A DNA stretch of 64,000 nucleotides. Origin: Paracoccus solventivorans (GTDB lineage: Bacteria; Pseudomonadota; Alphaproteobacteria; Rhodobacterales; Rhodobacteraceae). The notes beneath the pieces were generated by a model. The model made no database searches, was not told the origin of the DNA, and was given only the letters and a program-made list of their open reading frames with translations. The translations under genes and the position numbers were made by a program. How positions within the stretch are numbered: position 1 is the stretch's first letter; each line of letters opens with the position of its first letter. Below are positions 9,051 through 18,870 of this stretch, in pieces. Location of the stretch: contig NZ_FRCK01000007.1 in assembly GCF_900142875.1 (NCBI RefSeq), positions 62,001 to 126,000 on the forward strand, written 5' to 3'.

Positions 9051-9195
9051 GTTGCCCGCACCCTAGCGCGGCCGCCGGCGCCGGTCCATCCGCGGCAGAG
9101 GTTTCCCGCTTGCGAAACGCAGATCCCGCCCTCTCCCATTGCTGCGCCGGGGCCGCGGCGCTAGCCTGATCCCCGGACAACCCGAAAGGCAGCGG

Positions 9196-10524
9196 ATGGA
9201 CTGGCTCAAGGCACCGGCAACGGAACAGGGGCGCGCGATCATGGCCGGGCTGGTCAGCCCGGTGGACCTGACCGAGGGCTATCTGGACGCCACCGCCCGC
9301 GCGCCGCTGACGCCGCGCATCTACGCAAGGCTGACCCCCGACCGCGCCCGCGCCGAATCCGTCGCCGCCCATGACCGCGCCCGCGCCGGGCTGCGCCGGG
9401 GGCTGCTGGACGGGGTGGCGCTGGCGTGGAAGGACAATGTCGACAGCGCTCATGTCGGGACCGAGGCCGGTTCCGCCCTGCTCAAGGGGCGCGTCCCCCA
9501 GCGTGATGCGGGCATTCTTGATACGGCGACCGCGCAGGGCGCGGTGTGCCTGGGCAAGACCCACATGACGGAACTGGCGTTTTCCGGGCTGGGGCTGAAC
9601 CCGCCGGTTGCCACCGTTCCCAACGCCTATGACGCGGCGCTGGTGGGGGGCGGCTCGTCGGGCGGCTCGGCAGTGGCGGTGGCGCTGGGGCTGGCGGCGG
9701 CGGCGATCGGCACCGACACCGGCGGCTCGATCCGGCTGCCCGCGGCGTGGAACGGGCTGGTGGGGTTCAAGCCCACCCCGGGCGCCGTCGACATGACCGG
9801 GATCGTGCCGCTGTGCCGCCGCTTCGACGTGGCCGGCCCCATCGCCCGCAGCACCGAGGATTGCGCCGAGATCTTCGCCCTGATCCGCGGCACCACCGCC
9901 CCCGACCTGCGCGGCGCCGAGCCCTCGCGCCTGCGGCTGATGGTGCTGGACGGGCTGCCGTTCGCGCAGGCGCGCAAGGAACCGGTCGCGGCCTTTGAAG
10001 CCGCCGTGGAACAGCTTGCAGCCGCCGGCGCCAGCGTCACCCGCGCAGCTCCGCCCTGCGTGGAACAGGCGGCCGCTCTTTCCCCCGTGCTCTTCGCCCC
10101 CGAGGCCTACGGGTTGTGGCGCGACCAGATCGAGGCGGCGCCCGAGCTGATGTATCCGCCGATCCTCGAACGTTTCCGCGGCGGCCGTGACGTGCTGGCC
10201 GCGGATTACGTCGCCGGCTGGGACCGGCTCGAGCAGCTGCGCCGCGAATGGGCGGCGGCGGTGGCGGGGTTCGATGCGGTGCTCTTGCCCACCGCCCCGA
10301 TCCTGCCGCCGGAAATCGAGCGGCTGGAAACCGACCCGGCGTTCTTCGCCTCGGAAAACCTGCTGTCGCTGCGCAATACCCGCATCGGCAACCTGCTGGG
10401 CCTGCCCGCGATCAGCCTGCCGACCGCGCAGCCCGCCTGCGGGATCATGCTGCTGGGCGCGGCCGGGGGCGACCTGGCGCTGCTGCGCGTCGCCGCCGCC
10501 GCGGAAACCGCCCTGCGCGACTGA
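9196..10524 (+). CDS. amidase-signature family enzyme
   Basis: A 442-residue amidase. The Ser-cisSer-Lys triad is complete: Lys79 in AWKDNVDS, Ser154 in GGGSSGGSAVAVA and Ser178 in GTDTGGSIRLPAAW. It is shorter than typical GatA and lies away from gatCB, so it is more likely a stand-alone amidase (amide or carbamoyl substrate unknown) than the Glu-tRNA amidotransferase subunit. The ATG at 9196 follows GAAAGGCAGCGG. It is probably not in an operon with the aminotransferase 180 bases downstream, since a repeat lies between. Confidence 0.85.
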   Translation: MDWLKAPATEQGRAIMAGLVSPVDLTEGYLDATARAPLTPRIYARLTPDRARAESVAAHDRARAGLRRGLLDGVALAWKDNVDSAHVGTEAGSALLKGRVPQRDAGILDTATAQGAVCLGKTHMTELAFSGLGLNPPVATVPNAYDAALVGGGSSGGSAVAVALGLAAAAIGTDTGGSIRLPAAWNGLVGFKPTPGAVDMTGIVPLCRRFDVAGPIARSTEDCAEIFALIRGTTAPDLRGAEPSRLRLMVLDGLPFAQARKEPVAAFEAAVEQLAAAGASVTRAAPPCVEQAAALSPVLFAPEAYGLWRDQIEAAPELMYPPILERFRGGRDVLAADYVAGWDRLEQLRREWAAAVAGFDAVLLPTAPILPPEIERLETDPAFFASENLLSLRNTRIGNLLGLPAISLPTAQPACGIMLLGAAGGDLALLRVAAAAETALRD

Positions 10525-10547
10525 CCGCCGGGGAACCGGCAAAGGGG

Positions 10548-10569
10548 CTTCTTTCTGGCCCAAATACCC
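10548..10569 (-). repeat. intergenic GGTATTT repeat tail only, copy D
   Basis: On the minus strand GGGTATTTGGGCCAGAAAGAAG. This is the conserved tail of the repeat family without its GC hairpin, lying just after the amidase stop and in the opposite orientation to that gene. Confidence 0.65.
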
Positions 10570-10705
10570 ACCGCAACCGCGCCACCAGGCGCGGCGATGC
10601 CGATCGGGGCGCCCCCGCCCCCGATTCGCCTTTATCTGGACGCATCCGCGCTTTGCCGATACTGTGGGCGCAAACGGGGCGGCACGACCCCGAATGTGAG
10701 GCGCC

Positions 10706-11887
10706 ATGACACCCCCCGAGCGGTTCTCGAACCTGCCGGATTACGCGTTTCCGCGGCTGCGGAAGCTGTTGTCCGATCTGACTCCCGGCCCCGATCCCGT
10801 CGTGATGACGATCGGAGAGCCGCGCCATGGCGTCCCCGGTTTCGTCGCCCCGATCATCACCGAGGCCATGGGCGAGCTGGGCAAATACCCGCCGAACGAG
10901 GGCACGCCGCAGGCGCTGGCGGCGATCTCGGGCTGGCTGGAACGCCGCCACGGGCTGATCGCCGCCCCCGAGGAAATCACCCTGCTGAACGGCACCCGCG
11001 AGGGGCTGTTCAACGCCGCCCTCGCGCTCTGCCCCGAACGCAAGAACGGCGCGGCGCCGCGGATCCTGGTGCCGAACCCGTTCTATCAGGTCTACGCCGT
11101 CGCCGCCGCCGCGGTGGGGGCTGAACCTGTGTTCGTCAACGCCACCGCCGAGACCGGGCATCTGCCGGATTTCGCGGGATTGCCGGCCGAGACGCTGGAT
11201 TCCGCCGCGATCTGCTATCTGTGCTCGCCCGCGAACCCGCAGGGCGCCATCGCCGGGCATGATTACCTGGAACAGCTGGTGCTGCTGGCCGAGCGGCATG
11301 ATTTCCTGATCTTCGCCGACGAATGCTATTCGGAAATCTGGCGCGACGAACCCCCGCCGGGCACGCTGGTCGTGGCGCGCGCGCTGGGACTCGGGCACCG
11401 GGTGGTGATGTTCAATTCGCTGTCCAAGCGCTCGAACCTGCCCGGGCTGCGCTCGGGCTTTGCGGCGGGCGCGCGCGCGCATATCGCCCGGATGCGCACC
11501 CTGCGCAGCTATGCCGGCGCGCCGGTCCCCCTGCCCCACCAGCGCGTGACCGAGGCCGCCTGGGCGGACGAGGATCACGTCGCCGCCAACCGCGCGCTCT
11601 ACCAGGAAAAATACGCTATCGCCGACCGGGTGCTGGGCAATGTCCCGGGCTATGTGCCGCCGCAGGGCGGGTTCTTCCTGTGGCTGCCGGTCGAGGATGG
11701 CGAGGCTGCGGCCCGCCATCTGTGGACCCGCGCCGGCGTGCAGGTGCTGCCCGGCGCCTATCTGTCGCGCGACACCGGCGCGGGCAATCCGGGCCGGGGC
11801 TATGTGCGGGTGGCGCTGGTCGGCCCGGCCGCGGAAACCGAGGATGCGCTGACCCGCATCCGCGACACGCTGTATCAAGAGGGGTAG
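10706..11887 (+). CDS. dapC: class I/II PLP aminotransferase, DapC-like
   Basis: A 393-residue fold-type I aminotransferase. [18 protein letters not shown] style sequence contains the PLP lysine (Lys241, in NSLSKRS). Other family blocks are GEPRHGVP near the start, [19 protein letters not shown] and [10 protein letters not shown]. The N-terminus [14 protein letters not shown] and the overall pattern match proteobacterial succinyldiaminopimelate aminotransferase (DapC) of lysine/mDAP synthesis. Related enzymes act on other amino acids, so the exact substrate is inferred. It ends seven bases before ftsK and is probably co-transcribed with it. Confidence 0.78.
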   Translation: MTPPERFSNLPDYAFPRLRKLLSDLTPGPDPVVMTIGEPRHGVPGFVAPIITEAMGELGKYPPNEGTPQALAAISGWLERRHGLIAAPEEITLLNGTREGLFNAALALCPERKNGAAPRILVPNPFYQVYAVAAAAVGAEPVFVNATAETGHLPDFAGLPAETLDSAAICYLCSPANPQGAIAGHDYLEQLVLLAERHDFLIFADECYSEIWRDEPPPGTLVVARALGLGHRVVMFNSLSKRSNLPGLRSGFAAGARAHIARMRTLRSYAGAPVPLPHQRVTEAAWADEDHVAANRALYQEKYAIADRVLGNVPGYVPPQGGFFLWLPVEDGEAAARHLWTRAGVQVLPGAYLSRDTGAGNPGRGYVRVALVGPAAETEDALTRIRDTLYQEG

Positions 11888-11894
11888 CCGACCC

Positions 11895-14540
11895 ATGGCG
11901 AGCTGGCAGGCCAAGCAACGCGATCCGCTGTTCGACCAGACCACCCAGGCAGCGCTGGAACGCCGCGTCAAGGAACTGATCGGCGCCGGGCTGATCGTGG
12001 CCGGCGTGCTGGTCGCGATGATGCTGCTGTCCTACACCCCCGACGACCCCGGCATCGGCACCGCCACCGACCAGCCGGCGCAGAACTATCTGGGCCGGGT
12101 CGGCGCCTATATCGCCTCGGCGCTGAACATGATCCTGGGGCTGGGTAGCTGGGGGCTGGCGGTCGCCGCCGTGGTCTGGGGGCTGCGGCTGATGCTGCAC
12201 CGGGGCGAGGAACGGCTGATGCGCGGGGTGTTCACCCCCATCGCGATGGTGCTGGTATCCGCGCACGCCACCTCGATGGTGCCGCCGCAGGACTGGACGC
12301 AAAGCTACGGGCTGGGCGGGCATCTGGGCGACATGCTGATGGGCGCCATGCTGGGGCTGATGCCGTTCAGCCCGGCGGTGGGGCTGAAGATCCTCGCGCT
12401 GCTCACGGCAGCGGCGGCGGTGGCGCTGGGGGGCTTCGTGCTGGGCTTCGACCGGCGCGAGGTGACCGTGATCGGGCGGTTCCTCTCGGCCGGGCTGGCC
12501 ACTGCGCGGCAGCTGCTGATGGCGGTGCTGCGCCGCACGGGCTGGGCGCTGGCCACCGCATCCTCGGCCGCCGCGGGCGAGCTGCGCCGCCATGCCGACG
12601 CCCGCCGCGACCGCACCGCCGCCGCCCCCGCGGCAGAAGAGGCAGAGCTGCCCGGCGGGCTGTTCTCGCGCCTGCGCCGCACCGCCGCCGCGGCGCCGGA
12701 TGCGGCCGAGCCCTTCCCCTCGGAACTGGTCGAGCCCGACCGCCATTACGACGACGACGCTCGCGCCCCCGACGCGGATGCGGTCAGCGCCCGCATCACC
12801 GACGCCATCCGCCACCGCACCGAACCCGAGGCGGACGCCGAGGACGACACCGAGACCCGCTCGGTCCTGTCGGCGGTCACCGCACGGCTGACCGGGCGCG
12901 CGCAAAGCGTGCCGCCCGCGCCGCCCACCGACACCAGCCGCGTGGTGATCCCGCCCGCGCGCAAGCCCGCGCCCTCGCGCCAGGCGGTGGCCGAGGCGCA
13001 GCCGAGCCTGGCCTTTGACGCCGCCGCCAGCGGCTATGAACGGCCGCCGCTGGCGCTGCTGGCCTCGCCCGGAACGGTGGAACGCCACGCGCTGTCGCCC
13101 GAGGCGCTGGCCGAAAACGCAAGGCTGCTGGAATCGGTGCTGGACGATTACGGGGTCAAGGGCCAGATCACTGCCGTCCACCCCGGCCCGGTGGTCACCC
13201 TGTATGAGCTGGAGCCCGCGCCGGGGCTCAAGGCCAGCCGCGTCATCGGCCTGTCCGACGATATTGCGCGCAGCATGTCGGCGCTGTCGGCCCGGGTGTC
13301 CACCGTGCCCGGCCGCACCGTGATCGGGATCGAGCTGCCCAACCAGCGCCGCGAAAAGGTGGTGCTGCGGGAAATCCTGTCCTCGCGCGCCTTCGGCGAC
13401 AGCTCGATGCCGCTGCCGCTGGCGCTTGGCAAGGACATCGGGGGCGAGCCGGTGGTGGCGAACCTCGCCAAGATGCCGCATCTGCTGATCGCCGGGACCA
13501 CCGGGTCCGGGAAATCGGTGGCGATCAACACCATGATCCTGTCGCTGCTCTACAAGCTGACCCCCGAGGAATGCCGGCTGATCATGATCGACCCCAAGAT
13601 GCTGGAACTGTCGGTCTATGACGGCATCCCGCATCTGCTGTCCCCCGTCGTCACCGACCCGAAAAAGGCCGTGGTGGCCCTGAAATGGGTGGTCTCGGAA
13701 ATGGAGGACCGCTATCGCAAGATGTCCAAGATGGGCGTGCGCAACATCGAGGGCTACAACGGCCGCGTGCGCGAGGCGCTGGACAAGGGCGAGCTGTTCC
13801 GCCGCACCATGCAGACCGGCTTTGACGAGGACACCGGCGAGCCGATCTTTGAAACCGAAGAGTTCCAGCCCGAATCCTTCCCCTATATCGTCGTGATCGT
13901 GGACGAGATGGCCGACCTGATGATGGTCGCCGGGAAAGAGATCGAGGCCTGCATCCAGCGGCTGGCGCAGATGGCGCGGGCCAGCGGCATCCATATCGTG
14001 ATGGCGACGCAGCGCCCCTCGGTCGACGTGATCACCGGCACGATCAAGGCCAACTTCCCGACCCGGATCAGCTTCCAGGTCACCTCGAAAATCGACAGCC
14101 GCACCATCCTGGGCGAGCAGGGGGCGGAACAGCTGCTGGGCATGGGCGACATGCTGTACATGGCCGGCGGCGCCCGCATCACCCGCGTCCACGGGCCCTT
14201 CGTCAGCGACGAAGAGGTCGAGGAGGTCGTCAACCACCTGAAGAGCTTCGGCCCGCCGCAATACATGTCGAACGTGGTCGAGGGGCCGGACGACGACGTG
14301 GCATCCGACATCGACGCGGTGCTGGGGCTGGGCGGCAGCGACAATTCCGACGACCAGCTTTACGACATGGCGGTGGCGATCGTGGCCAAGGACCGCAAAT
14401 GCTCGACATCCTATATTCAGCGCAAGCTGGCGGTCGGCTATAACAAGGCCGCGCGGCTGGTCGAGCAGATGGAGGATCAGGGCGTGGTCAGCCCCGCCAA
14501 CCATGTCGGCAAGCGCGAGGTGCTGATCCCCGAGGTGTAA
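11895..14540 (+). CDS. ftsK: DNA translocase FtsK
   Basis: An 881-residue membrane-anchored motor that pumps chromosome termini through the division septum. The N-terminus has four hydrophobic segments (residues about 30-190). A Pro/Ala/acid-rich linker spans about 215-370. The RecA-like motor has Walker A GTTGSGKS (about residue 533) and Walker [12 protein letters not shown] (about 665). The C-terminal winged-helix gamma domain ([15 protein letters not shown], then [18 protein letters not shown]) reads KOPS sites. All parts of a standard FtsK are present. The preceding dapC-like gene ends seven bases upstream. Confidence 0.95.
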   Translation: MASWQAKQRDPLFDQTTQAALERRVKELIGAGLIVAGVLVAMMLLSYTPDDPGIGTATDQPAQNYLGRVGAYIASALNMILGLGSWGLAVAAVVWGLRLMLHRGEERLMRGVFTPIAMVLVSAHATSMVPPQDWTQSYGLGGHLGDMLMGAMLGLMPFSPAVGLKILALLTAAAAVALGGFVLGFDRREVTVIGRFLSAGLATARQLLMAVLRRTGWALATASSAAAGELRRHADARRDRTAAAPAAEEAELPGGLFSRLRRTAAAAPDAAEPFPSELVEPDRHYDDDARAPDADAVSARITDAIRHRTEPEADAEDDTETRSVLSAVTARLTGRAQSVPPAPPTDTSRVVIPPARKPAPSRQAVAEAQPSLAFDAAASGYERPPLALLASPGTVERHALSPEALAENARLLESVLDDYGVKGQITAVHPGPVVTLYELEPAPGLKASRVIGLSDDIARSMSALSARVSTVPGRTVIGIELPNQRREKVVLREILSSRAFGDSSMPLPLALGKDIGGEPVVANLAKMPHLLIAGTTGSGKSVAINTMILSLLYKLTPEECRLIMIDPKMLELSVYDGIPHLLSPVVTDPKKAVVALKWVVSEMEDRYRKMSKMGVRNIEGYNGRVREALDKGELFRRTMQTGFDEDTGEPIFETEEFQPESFPYIVVIVDEMADLMMVAGKEIEACIQRLAQMARASGIHIVMATQRPSVDVITGTIKANFPTRISFQVTSKIDSRTILGEQGAEQLLGMGDMLYMAGGARITRVHGPFVSDEEVEEVVNHLKSFGPPQYMSNVVEGPDDDVASDIDAVLGLGGSDNSDDQLYDMAVAIVAKDRKCSTSYIQRKLAVGYNKAARLVEQMEDQGVVSPANHVGKREVLIPEV

Positions 14541-14567
14541 CCCCGGGGCTGCAAGATCGAGGTCGCG

Positions 14568-15296
14568 ATGCCCTATTGGCAGGTCCATTTCCTGAACGCG
14601 CGCCACGCGCTGACCGGCGTCATGCCGGAAATCCGCGCCGCCGTGGCCGAGGCGGTGGCGCTGGTCGCCAGCCACGCCGAGCTGCCCGATTTCGACGTGG
14701 TGGTGCGGGCGGAAGACGGCATCCCCGACTGGGGCGTGCTGGCGCATTCGCCCGCCCCGGGGGTGATCGAGCTGGCGCTGTCGCCCTCGCGTTTCGATTC
14801 GGCGCTGGTGGTGCGGCGCATGGTGCGGGCGCTGTTTCTGGTCATCCGCGGCGACCGTCCGGGCTATGGCCGCTCGCTGGGCGAGGCGCTGGTCAGCGAG
14901 GGGCTGGCCGGGCATTTCGTGCAGGCGGTGCTGGGCGGACGCCCCGACCCCTGGGACGCGACGCCGCTGACTGCGGGCGTGGCCAAGCGGGCGATGACGG
15001 AATGGGCCTGGCTCGATTACGACCGCGCGCTGTGGTTCGAGGGCCGCGGCAATATCCGCAAATGGGCGGGCTACGGGCTGGCGCACCGGCTGGTGGCCGA
15101 GCATCTGGCCCGCAGCGAAGGGGCCGATGTGCTGTCGCTGGCCGCCACCCCCGCCGAGGCGCTGCGCCCCGCCATGCGCCGGTTGAGCGGCGCCGATGCG
15201 GAGCCTGAGGTTGAGGGTGACGCGGAGGCCGAGCCGGAAACGCCGCAGGCCGAGGCGCCGGAGCAAGAAGGGGGCGCTGCCCCCGTCACTTCGTGA
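14568..15296 (+). CDS. DUF2268-like protein of unknown function
   Basis: A 242-residue soluble protein. The centre (SLGEALVSEGLAGHFVQAVLG) resembles the DUF2268 putative Zn-protease family. The expected HExxH is not evident, so proteolytic activity is doubtful. The last 45 residues are a Glu/Ala/Pro-rich tail (AEPETPQAEAPEQEGG). That tail and the stop codon are supplied by a copy of the intergenic repeat: its two hairpins run through 15270-15297. It begins 27 bases after ftsK behind GAGGT and probably shares its transcript. Confidence 0.6.
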   Translation: MPYWQVHFLNARHALTGVMPEIRAAVAEAVALVASHAELPDFDVVVRAEDGIPDWGVLAHSPAPGVIELALSPSRFDSALVVRRMVRALFLVIRGDRPGYGRSLGEALVSEGLAGHFVQAVLGGRPDPWDATPLTAGVAKRAMTEWAWLDYDRALWFEGRGNIRKWAGYGLAHRLVAEHLARSEGADVLSLAATPAEALRPAMRRLSGADAEPEVEGDAEAEPETPQAEAPEQEGGAAPVTS

Positions 15297-15326
15297 CTCC
15301 CCCGGGATATTTCCGTGATGAAGAAG
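15270..15326 (+). repeat. intergenic hairpin/GGATATTT repeat, copy E (overlaps a CDS end)
   Basis: GGGGGCGCTGCCCCC (15270-15284), a second hairpin GTCACTTCGTGAC (15285-15297, containing the TGA stop of the preceding gene), then TCCCCCGGGATATTT and a tail ending GATGAAGAAG. It lies between the DUF2268-like gene and the convergent rhomboid gene. Confidence 0.8.
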
Positions 15327-15339
15327 GGCGGGCGCCGGG

Positions 15340-15957
15340 TCAGCGCCACCGGCGCCGCGGCTGGTAGAGCGCGCCCATCGCCACCCCGGCCAGCGCGCCG
15401 CCCAGATGCGCCTGCCAGGCGATGTTCGGCACGGCCAGCGTCAGCGCCACGTTCAGCAGGATGAACTGCGCGACCGGCCCGGCCAGCGGGCGCAGGCTGC
15501 CGCCCCGCGCCAGCAGGATCCGCCCGGCAATGGCGATTTCCGCCCCCGCCAGCCCGAAGATCGCCCCCGAGGCGCCCACCACCGGCAGCTGGCTGTCCGA
15601 CAGCCACAGCTGCACCGCCCCTGCGACCAGCTGCGACAGCGCGTAAAGCGCGACCATCGCGCCCCCGGGCATCGCCACGGCCAGCGACCGCGCCAGCACA
15701 TACAGCGCCAGCATGTTCATCCCCAGATGCAGCAGCCCGCCATGCAGGAAGCCGTAGGTCAGGAACATGGTCACCTGCTGGCCGGGAAACATCGGCCGCA
15801 CGCCCTCGAACAGCTGCGGCCACAGGGCGCCGTGCAGCAGCAGCCATTCCCGCAGCGCCGGGGCGGCATCGGACAGCAACTGGATGGCGACACACAGCGC
15901 GATCACCGCCAGGAACACGGGCGGCACGGGCGGGCGGTAACGGACAGGGTCGGTCAT
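15340..15957 (-). CDS. rhomboid-family intramembrane serine protease
   Basis: A 205-residue protein with six predicted membrane segments. The catalytic dyad is present: Ser130 in VVGASGAIFGL and His184 in WQAHLGG. The family's HxxxN motif is HLGMN (His77, Asn81). It should cleave transmembrane segments of other membrane proteins; natural substrates are not predictable. It is encoded convergently to the ftsK group, 43 bases from the L,D-transpeptidase gene on the same strand, and could be read with it. Confidence 0.92.
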   Translation of the reverse strand: MTDPVRYRPPVPPVFLAVIALCVAIQLLSDAAPALREWLLLHGALWPQLFEGVRPMFPGQQVTMFLTYGFLHGGLLHLGMNMLALYVLARSLAVAMPGGAMVALYALSQLVAGAVQLWLSDSQLPVVGASGAIFGLAGAEIAIAGRILLARGGSLRPLAGPVAQFILLNVALTLAVPNIAWQAHLGGALAGVAMGALYQPRRRWR

Positions 15958-16000
15958 GGCGCCAGCATAGGGGCGGCAGCGGCGGCGGAAAGACCTATTC

Positions 16001-16531
16001 CTATTGCCGCTGCGCCACCGCCGCGCGGCGGCCCAGACGGCCCGCCAGTTCGTCCGGCACCAGCAGCCGCGTGCCCGGCACGGCGCGGGCCGCCAGCCAC
16101 AGCAGGTCGGCGCGGGAAAAGCCGATGCAGCCGGCGGTGGGATGGCGCGGGCGCCGCCACTGGTGCAGGAAGATCGCCGAGCCCCGCCCCGGCTCGGCCC
16201 GGGGCCAGTTCCAGTCGGTCAGCAGCACCAGGTCATACAGCGGATCGGCGCGCCGCAGCGCCTCGTGGCTGGCGGCCAGCGGCGCGCGGGCCGGCTGGTT
16301 GTAAAGCGGATGGCCAGATTCGTCGCACCACAGATCGCCGGGCAGGATCGGCCGCGCCCAAGGCGCGGGCCGCGGCAGCCGGTCGGGACGATAGAGCAGC
16401 CCCACCACCCGGTGCACCCCGGCCGGCGTCGCCCCGTCGCCCTCGCGCTTGTCGGCCACGACCCCGCCCCGCCCAACCGCGCAGGGCAGCAGCCGCCCCC
16501 GAAACCGCAGCCCCATCGGGGTCAGCACCAT
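16001..16531 (-). CDS. L,D-transpeptidase (YkuD) family protein
   Basis: A 176-residue YkuD-fold protein. The catalytic block HPTAGCIGFSR contains the nucleophile Cys135 in the HxxxGC(I)xxS arrangement. No signal peptide is visible with the ATG at 16531. Upstream codons read into a repeat element, so that start is preferred although its Shine-Dalgarno (AAGGAG) is 16 bases away. L,D-transpeptidases make 3-3 cross-links or attach lipoproteins; the lack of an export signal leaves localisation open. The gene's leader abuts repeat copy F. Confidence 0.82.
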   Translation of the reverse strand: MVLTPMGLRFRGRLLPCAVGRGGVVADKREGDGATPAGVHRVVGLLYRPDRLPRPAPWARPILPGDLWCDESGHPLYNQPARAPLAASHEALRRADPLYDLVLLTDWNWPRAEPGRGSAIFLHQWRRPRHPTAGCIGFSRADLLWLAARAVPGTRLLVPDELAGRLGRRAAVAQRQ

Positions 16532-16557
16532 GTCGCCGGGCCCGACGCTCCTTCGGG

Positions 16558-16665
16558 CTTCTTCATCATCCAAATATCCCGGGCTTCCGAGCGCCCGGAA
16601 AACAGTCCGGTGGACTGTTTTCAGCGAGGAAGGCCACGGCAGTGGCAAGGGGGCTGGCCCCCGCT
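16558..16665 (-). repeat. short-form composite intergenic repeat, copy F
   Basis: On the minus strand: GGGGGCCAGCCCCC hairpin, TGGCCTTCCTCGCT, an 11-bp stem GAAAACAGTCC/GGACTGTTTTC with three-base loop (16598-16622), CGGGCGCTCGGAAGCCCGGGATATTT and tail GATGATGAAGAAG. It separates ribA from the L,D-transpeptidase gene and points the same way as both. Confidence 0.85.
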
Positions 16666-16689
16666 TCGGCGACGAAGCCGATCCAAGGC

Positions 16690-17760
16690 TCACAGCATGT
16701 GACCCGACTTGTCGCGCTTGACCGCCAGATAGGCGTCGTTCCACCGGTTGCGGCCGACGATCAGGGGGACGCGCTCGGTCACGTCGATGCCGTGGGACTG
16801 CATCATCTCGACCTTGCGGGGGTTGTTGGTCATCAGCCGCACCGCACTGAAACCCAGCCGGCGCAGCATCGCCGCGCCCAGGCGGAAGTCGCGCTCGTCA
16901 TCCTCGAACCCCAGCCGGTGGTTGGCCTCGACGGTGTCGAACCCCTGCGATTGCAGGTCATAGGCGCGCATCTTGTTGGCCAGCCCGATGCCGCGCCCTT
17001 CCTGGTTGAGGTACAGCAGCACGCCTCCGCCCTCGGCCCCCATCGCGTTCAGGGCCGCATGCAGCTGCGGGCCGCAGTCGCATTTCAGGCTGCCCAGCAC
17101 GTCGCCGGTGAAACAGGCGGAATGCAGCCGCGCCAGCACCGGCCGGTCGCGGGGCGGGTCGCCGATCTCGATGGCGTAATGCTCTGCGCCGCCTGCCGCC
17201 GGGCGCAGGATATGCAGCCGCGTGCGCTCGGCCGCGGCGATGGGCAGGTGGGCTGCGGCGACCGGGGACAGCGCGGTTTCCGCGGCCAGCTGCGCGATCA
17301 CCGGCGCGGCGGGCAGGCGGGTCAGGCCCTGCGGGATCTCGCCCAGGGGACCCTCGACCAGCAGCACTGCGGGCAGCAGCTGCGCGGATTTCGCCAGCGC
17401 GATGGCGGCCCGGTGGGGCACGACGTCCATCCCGCCGCGGCGCGCGGTCAGCGGCCCCTTCAGCGGCACCCGCAGATCGTCCGAGGGGTCGGCCACCGCC
17501 CGCAGCCAGGCCACATCCGCGCCCTCGGGCAGCTCGATCCGCGCCAGATCGCCGTCATAGGCCGGCACCTTCAGCGTGCTGGCCCGGCGCGCGGTCAGCA
17601 CCAGCACCGGGCGGCCGAAAGCGCGCAACGCCGCCAGCCGGTCGGGCGAAAGCGTCTCGACCGCGGCGGCCAGGTTTCCATCGATCACCACCGGCAGGCC
17701 GATTCGCAGATCGGTCCGCGCGCGGCTGATGGTTTCGGGCAGGGTGGGCAGCAGGGTCAT
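16690..17760 (-). CDS. ribA: GTP cyclohydrolase II with RibB-like N-terminal region
   Basis: A 356-residue riboflavin-pathway enzyme that converts GTP to the pyrimidine precursor, formate and pyrophosphate. The C-terminal half has the zinc-cysteine block [15 protein letters not shown] and the GTP-binding [17 protein letters not shown] and [11 protein letters not shown]. The first 150 residues correspond to the DHBP-synthase (RibB) position of fused RibBA proteins, but the acidic catalytic motif of RibB (DDEDRENEGD type) is missing. Only the cyclohydrolase is therefore expected to be active. The start at 17760 removes a non-conserved upstream frame. Confidence 0.88.
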   Translation of the reverse strand: MTLLPTLPETISRARTDLRIGLPVVIDGNLAAAVETLSPDRLAALRAFGRPVLVLTARRASTLKVPAYDGDLARIELPEGADVAWLRAVADPSDDLRVPLKGPLTARRGGMDVVPHRAAIALAKSAQLLPAVLLVEGPLGEIPQGLTRLPAAPVIAQLAAETALSPVAAAHLPIAAAERTRLHILRPAAGGAEHYAIEIGDPPRDRPVLARLHSACFTGDVLGSLKCDCGPQLHAALNAMGAEGGGVLLYLNQEGRGIGLANKMRAYDLQSQGFDTVEANHRLGFEDDERDFRLGAAMLRRLGFSAVRLMTNNPRKVEMMQSHGIDVTERVPLIVGRNRWNDAYLAVKRDKSGHML

Positions 17761-17900
17761 GGCGGCGCTATTCCTGAAACAATCCGTAACATAAGCCCCG
17801 CCCCCGACAACAGCTTGTGAGAAAGATTGCAAGTCGCTGGACCTTACCGGCCTGCGCGCCATCTTGACCGCAATGTGAACCCCCGGGAATGGAGGCTCTG

Positions 17901-18587
17901 ATGGCCGGACTGAAAAAGATCCTGCTTGTGGACGACGAGGACGACCTGCGCGAGGCCCTGGCCGAGCAGCTGGTCGCGACCGAGGATTTCGACGTGTTCG
18001 AGGCCGGCACCGGCGCCGAGGCCGTCGAAAAGACCAAAGGCGCGATCTTCGACCTGGTGTTGCTGGACGTGGGCCTGCCCGACACCGACGGGCGCGAGCT
18101 GTGCAAGCGGCTGCGCAAGCAGGGAGTGAAATGCCCCATCGTCATGCTGACCGGGCACGACACCGACGCGGATACCATCCTTGGCCTCGATTCCGGGGCG
18201 AACGACTACATCACCAAGCCGTTCAAGTTCCCGGTGCTGCTGGCCCGGCTGCGGGCGCAGCTGCGCACCCATGAACAGTCCGAGGACGCGATCTTCCAGC
18301 TTGGTCCCTATACGTTCAAGCCCGCGATGAAGATGCTGATCGACCAGAAGGACCGCAAGATCCGGCTGACCGAAAAGGAAACCAACATCCTCAAGTTCCT
18401 GTATCGGGCGCAGGATGCGGTAGTGCCGCGCGACGTGCTGCTGCACGAGGTCTGGGGCTACAACGCCGGGGTGACCACCCACACGCTGGAGACCCACATC
18501 TATCGCCTGCGCCAGAAGATCGAGCCCGAACCTTCGAACGCGCGGCTGCTGGTGACGGAATCGGGCGGGTATCGGCTGGTGGCGTGA
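17901..18587 (+). CDS. cenR: OmpR/PhoB-type response regulator, CenR-like
   Basis: A 228-residue regulator. The receiver domain has acidic pocket DDEDD (11-15), phospho-acceptor Asp56 in [11 protein letters not shown] and Lys in [10 protein letters not shown]. The C-terminal winged helix reads [20 protein letters not shown]. The sequence closely follows the alphaproteobacterial CenR group, which with CenK controls envelope and division genes; identification is from family memory. No histidine kinase is adjacent, as is usual for CenR. The ATG at 17901 has GGAGG seven bases upstream, deciding it over the ATG at 17889. A strong terminator follows about 100 bases after the stop. Confidence 0.82.
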   Translation: MAGLKKILLVDDEDDLREALAEQLVATEDFDVFEAGTGAEAVEKTKGAIFDLVLLDVGLPDTDGRELCKRLRKQGVKCPIVMLTGHDTDADTILGLDSGANDYITKPFKFPVLLARLRAQLRTHEQSEDAIFQLGPYTFKPAMKMLIDQKDRKIRLTEKETNILKFLYRAQDAVVPRDVLLHEVWGYNAGVTTHTLETHIYRLRQKIEPEPSNARLLVTESGGYRLVA

Positions 18588-18684
18588 TTTCGCCGGGAAC
18601 CACCGCGCGGCTGCGGCGTTACGCCTGCCGAAGCCCAGTGGTCCGGGGATACGGCCACACCCCCTCTCTCTCTGCGGTATCGGG

Positions 18685-18713
18685 AACCCCGGCATTTCGG
18701 TGCCGGGGTTTTT
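18685..18713 (+). terminator. intrinsic terminator downstream of cenR
   Basis: AACCCCGGCA / TGCCGGGGTT forms a perfect 10-bp stem with a six-base TTTCGG loop, followed by TTT. It is one of the few classical Rho-independent terminators in the window. Confidence 0.88.
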
Positions 18714-18732
18714 GGTTTGCGCGGGAGTCGCC

Positions 18733-18842
18733 GGGGGGCTTCGCGCCCCCGGGCCGCTGCCGCGACCTTGTTCGCTGAAAACAGCCCACCGGACTGTTTT
18801 CCGGGCGCTCACAAGCCTGCGGGATATTTCCACAAGGAAGAA
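18733..18842 (+). repeat. short-form composite intergenic repeat, copy G
   Basis: GGGGGGCTTCGCGCCCCC hairpin, then CGCTGCCGCGACCTTGTTCGCT, a central GAAAACAGCCCACCGGACTGTTTTC stem-loop (18777-18801), GGGCGCTC and CTGCGGGATATTT with tail CACAAGGAAGAA. It is the same block order as copy F on the other strand, and lies just after the cenR terminator and before the convergent reductase gene. Confidence 0.83.
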
Positions 18843-18870
18843 TGGGGCAGAATCGCCGGGGCGGCGCGAT

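Noticed and set aside
11616-15266. A 1216-codon open frame on the minus strand opposite ftsK and its neighbours
   Set aside because: It is Gln/His/Arg/Gly-rich antisense sequence produced by the third-position G/C of ftsK; it has no recognisable domain and runs through three genes.
18588-18684. Possible tRNA or structured RNA between cenR and its terminator
   Set aside because: No cloverleaf arms, T-loop consensus or anticodon could be drawn; it is treated as the cenR 3' untranslated region.
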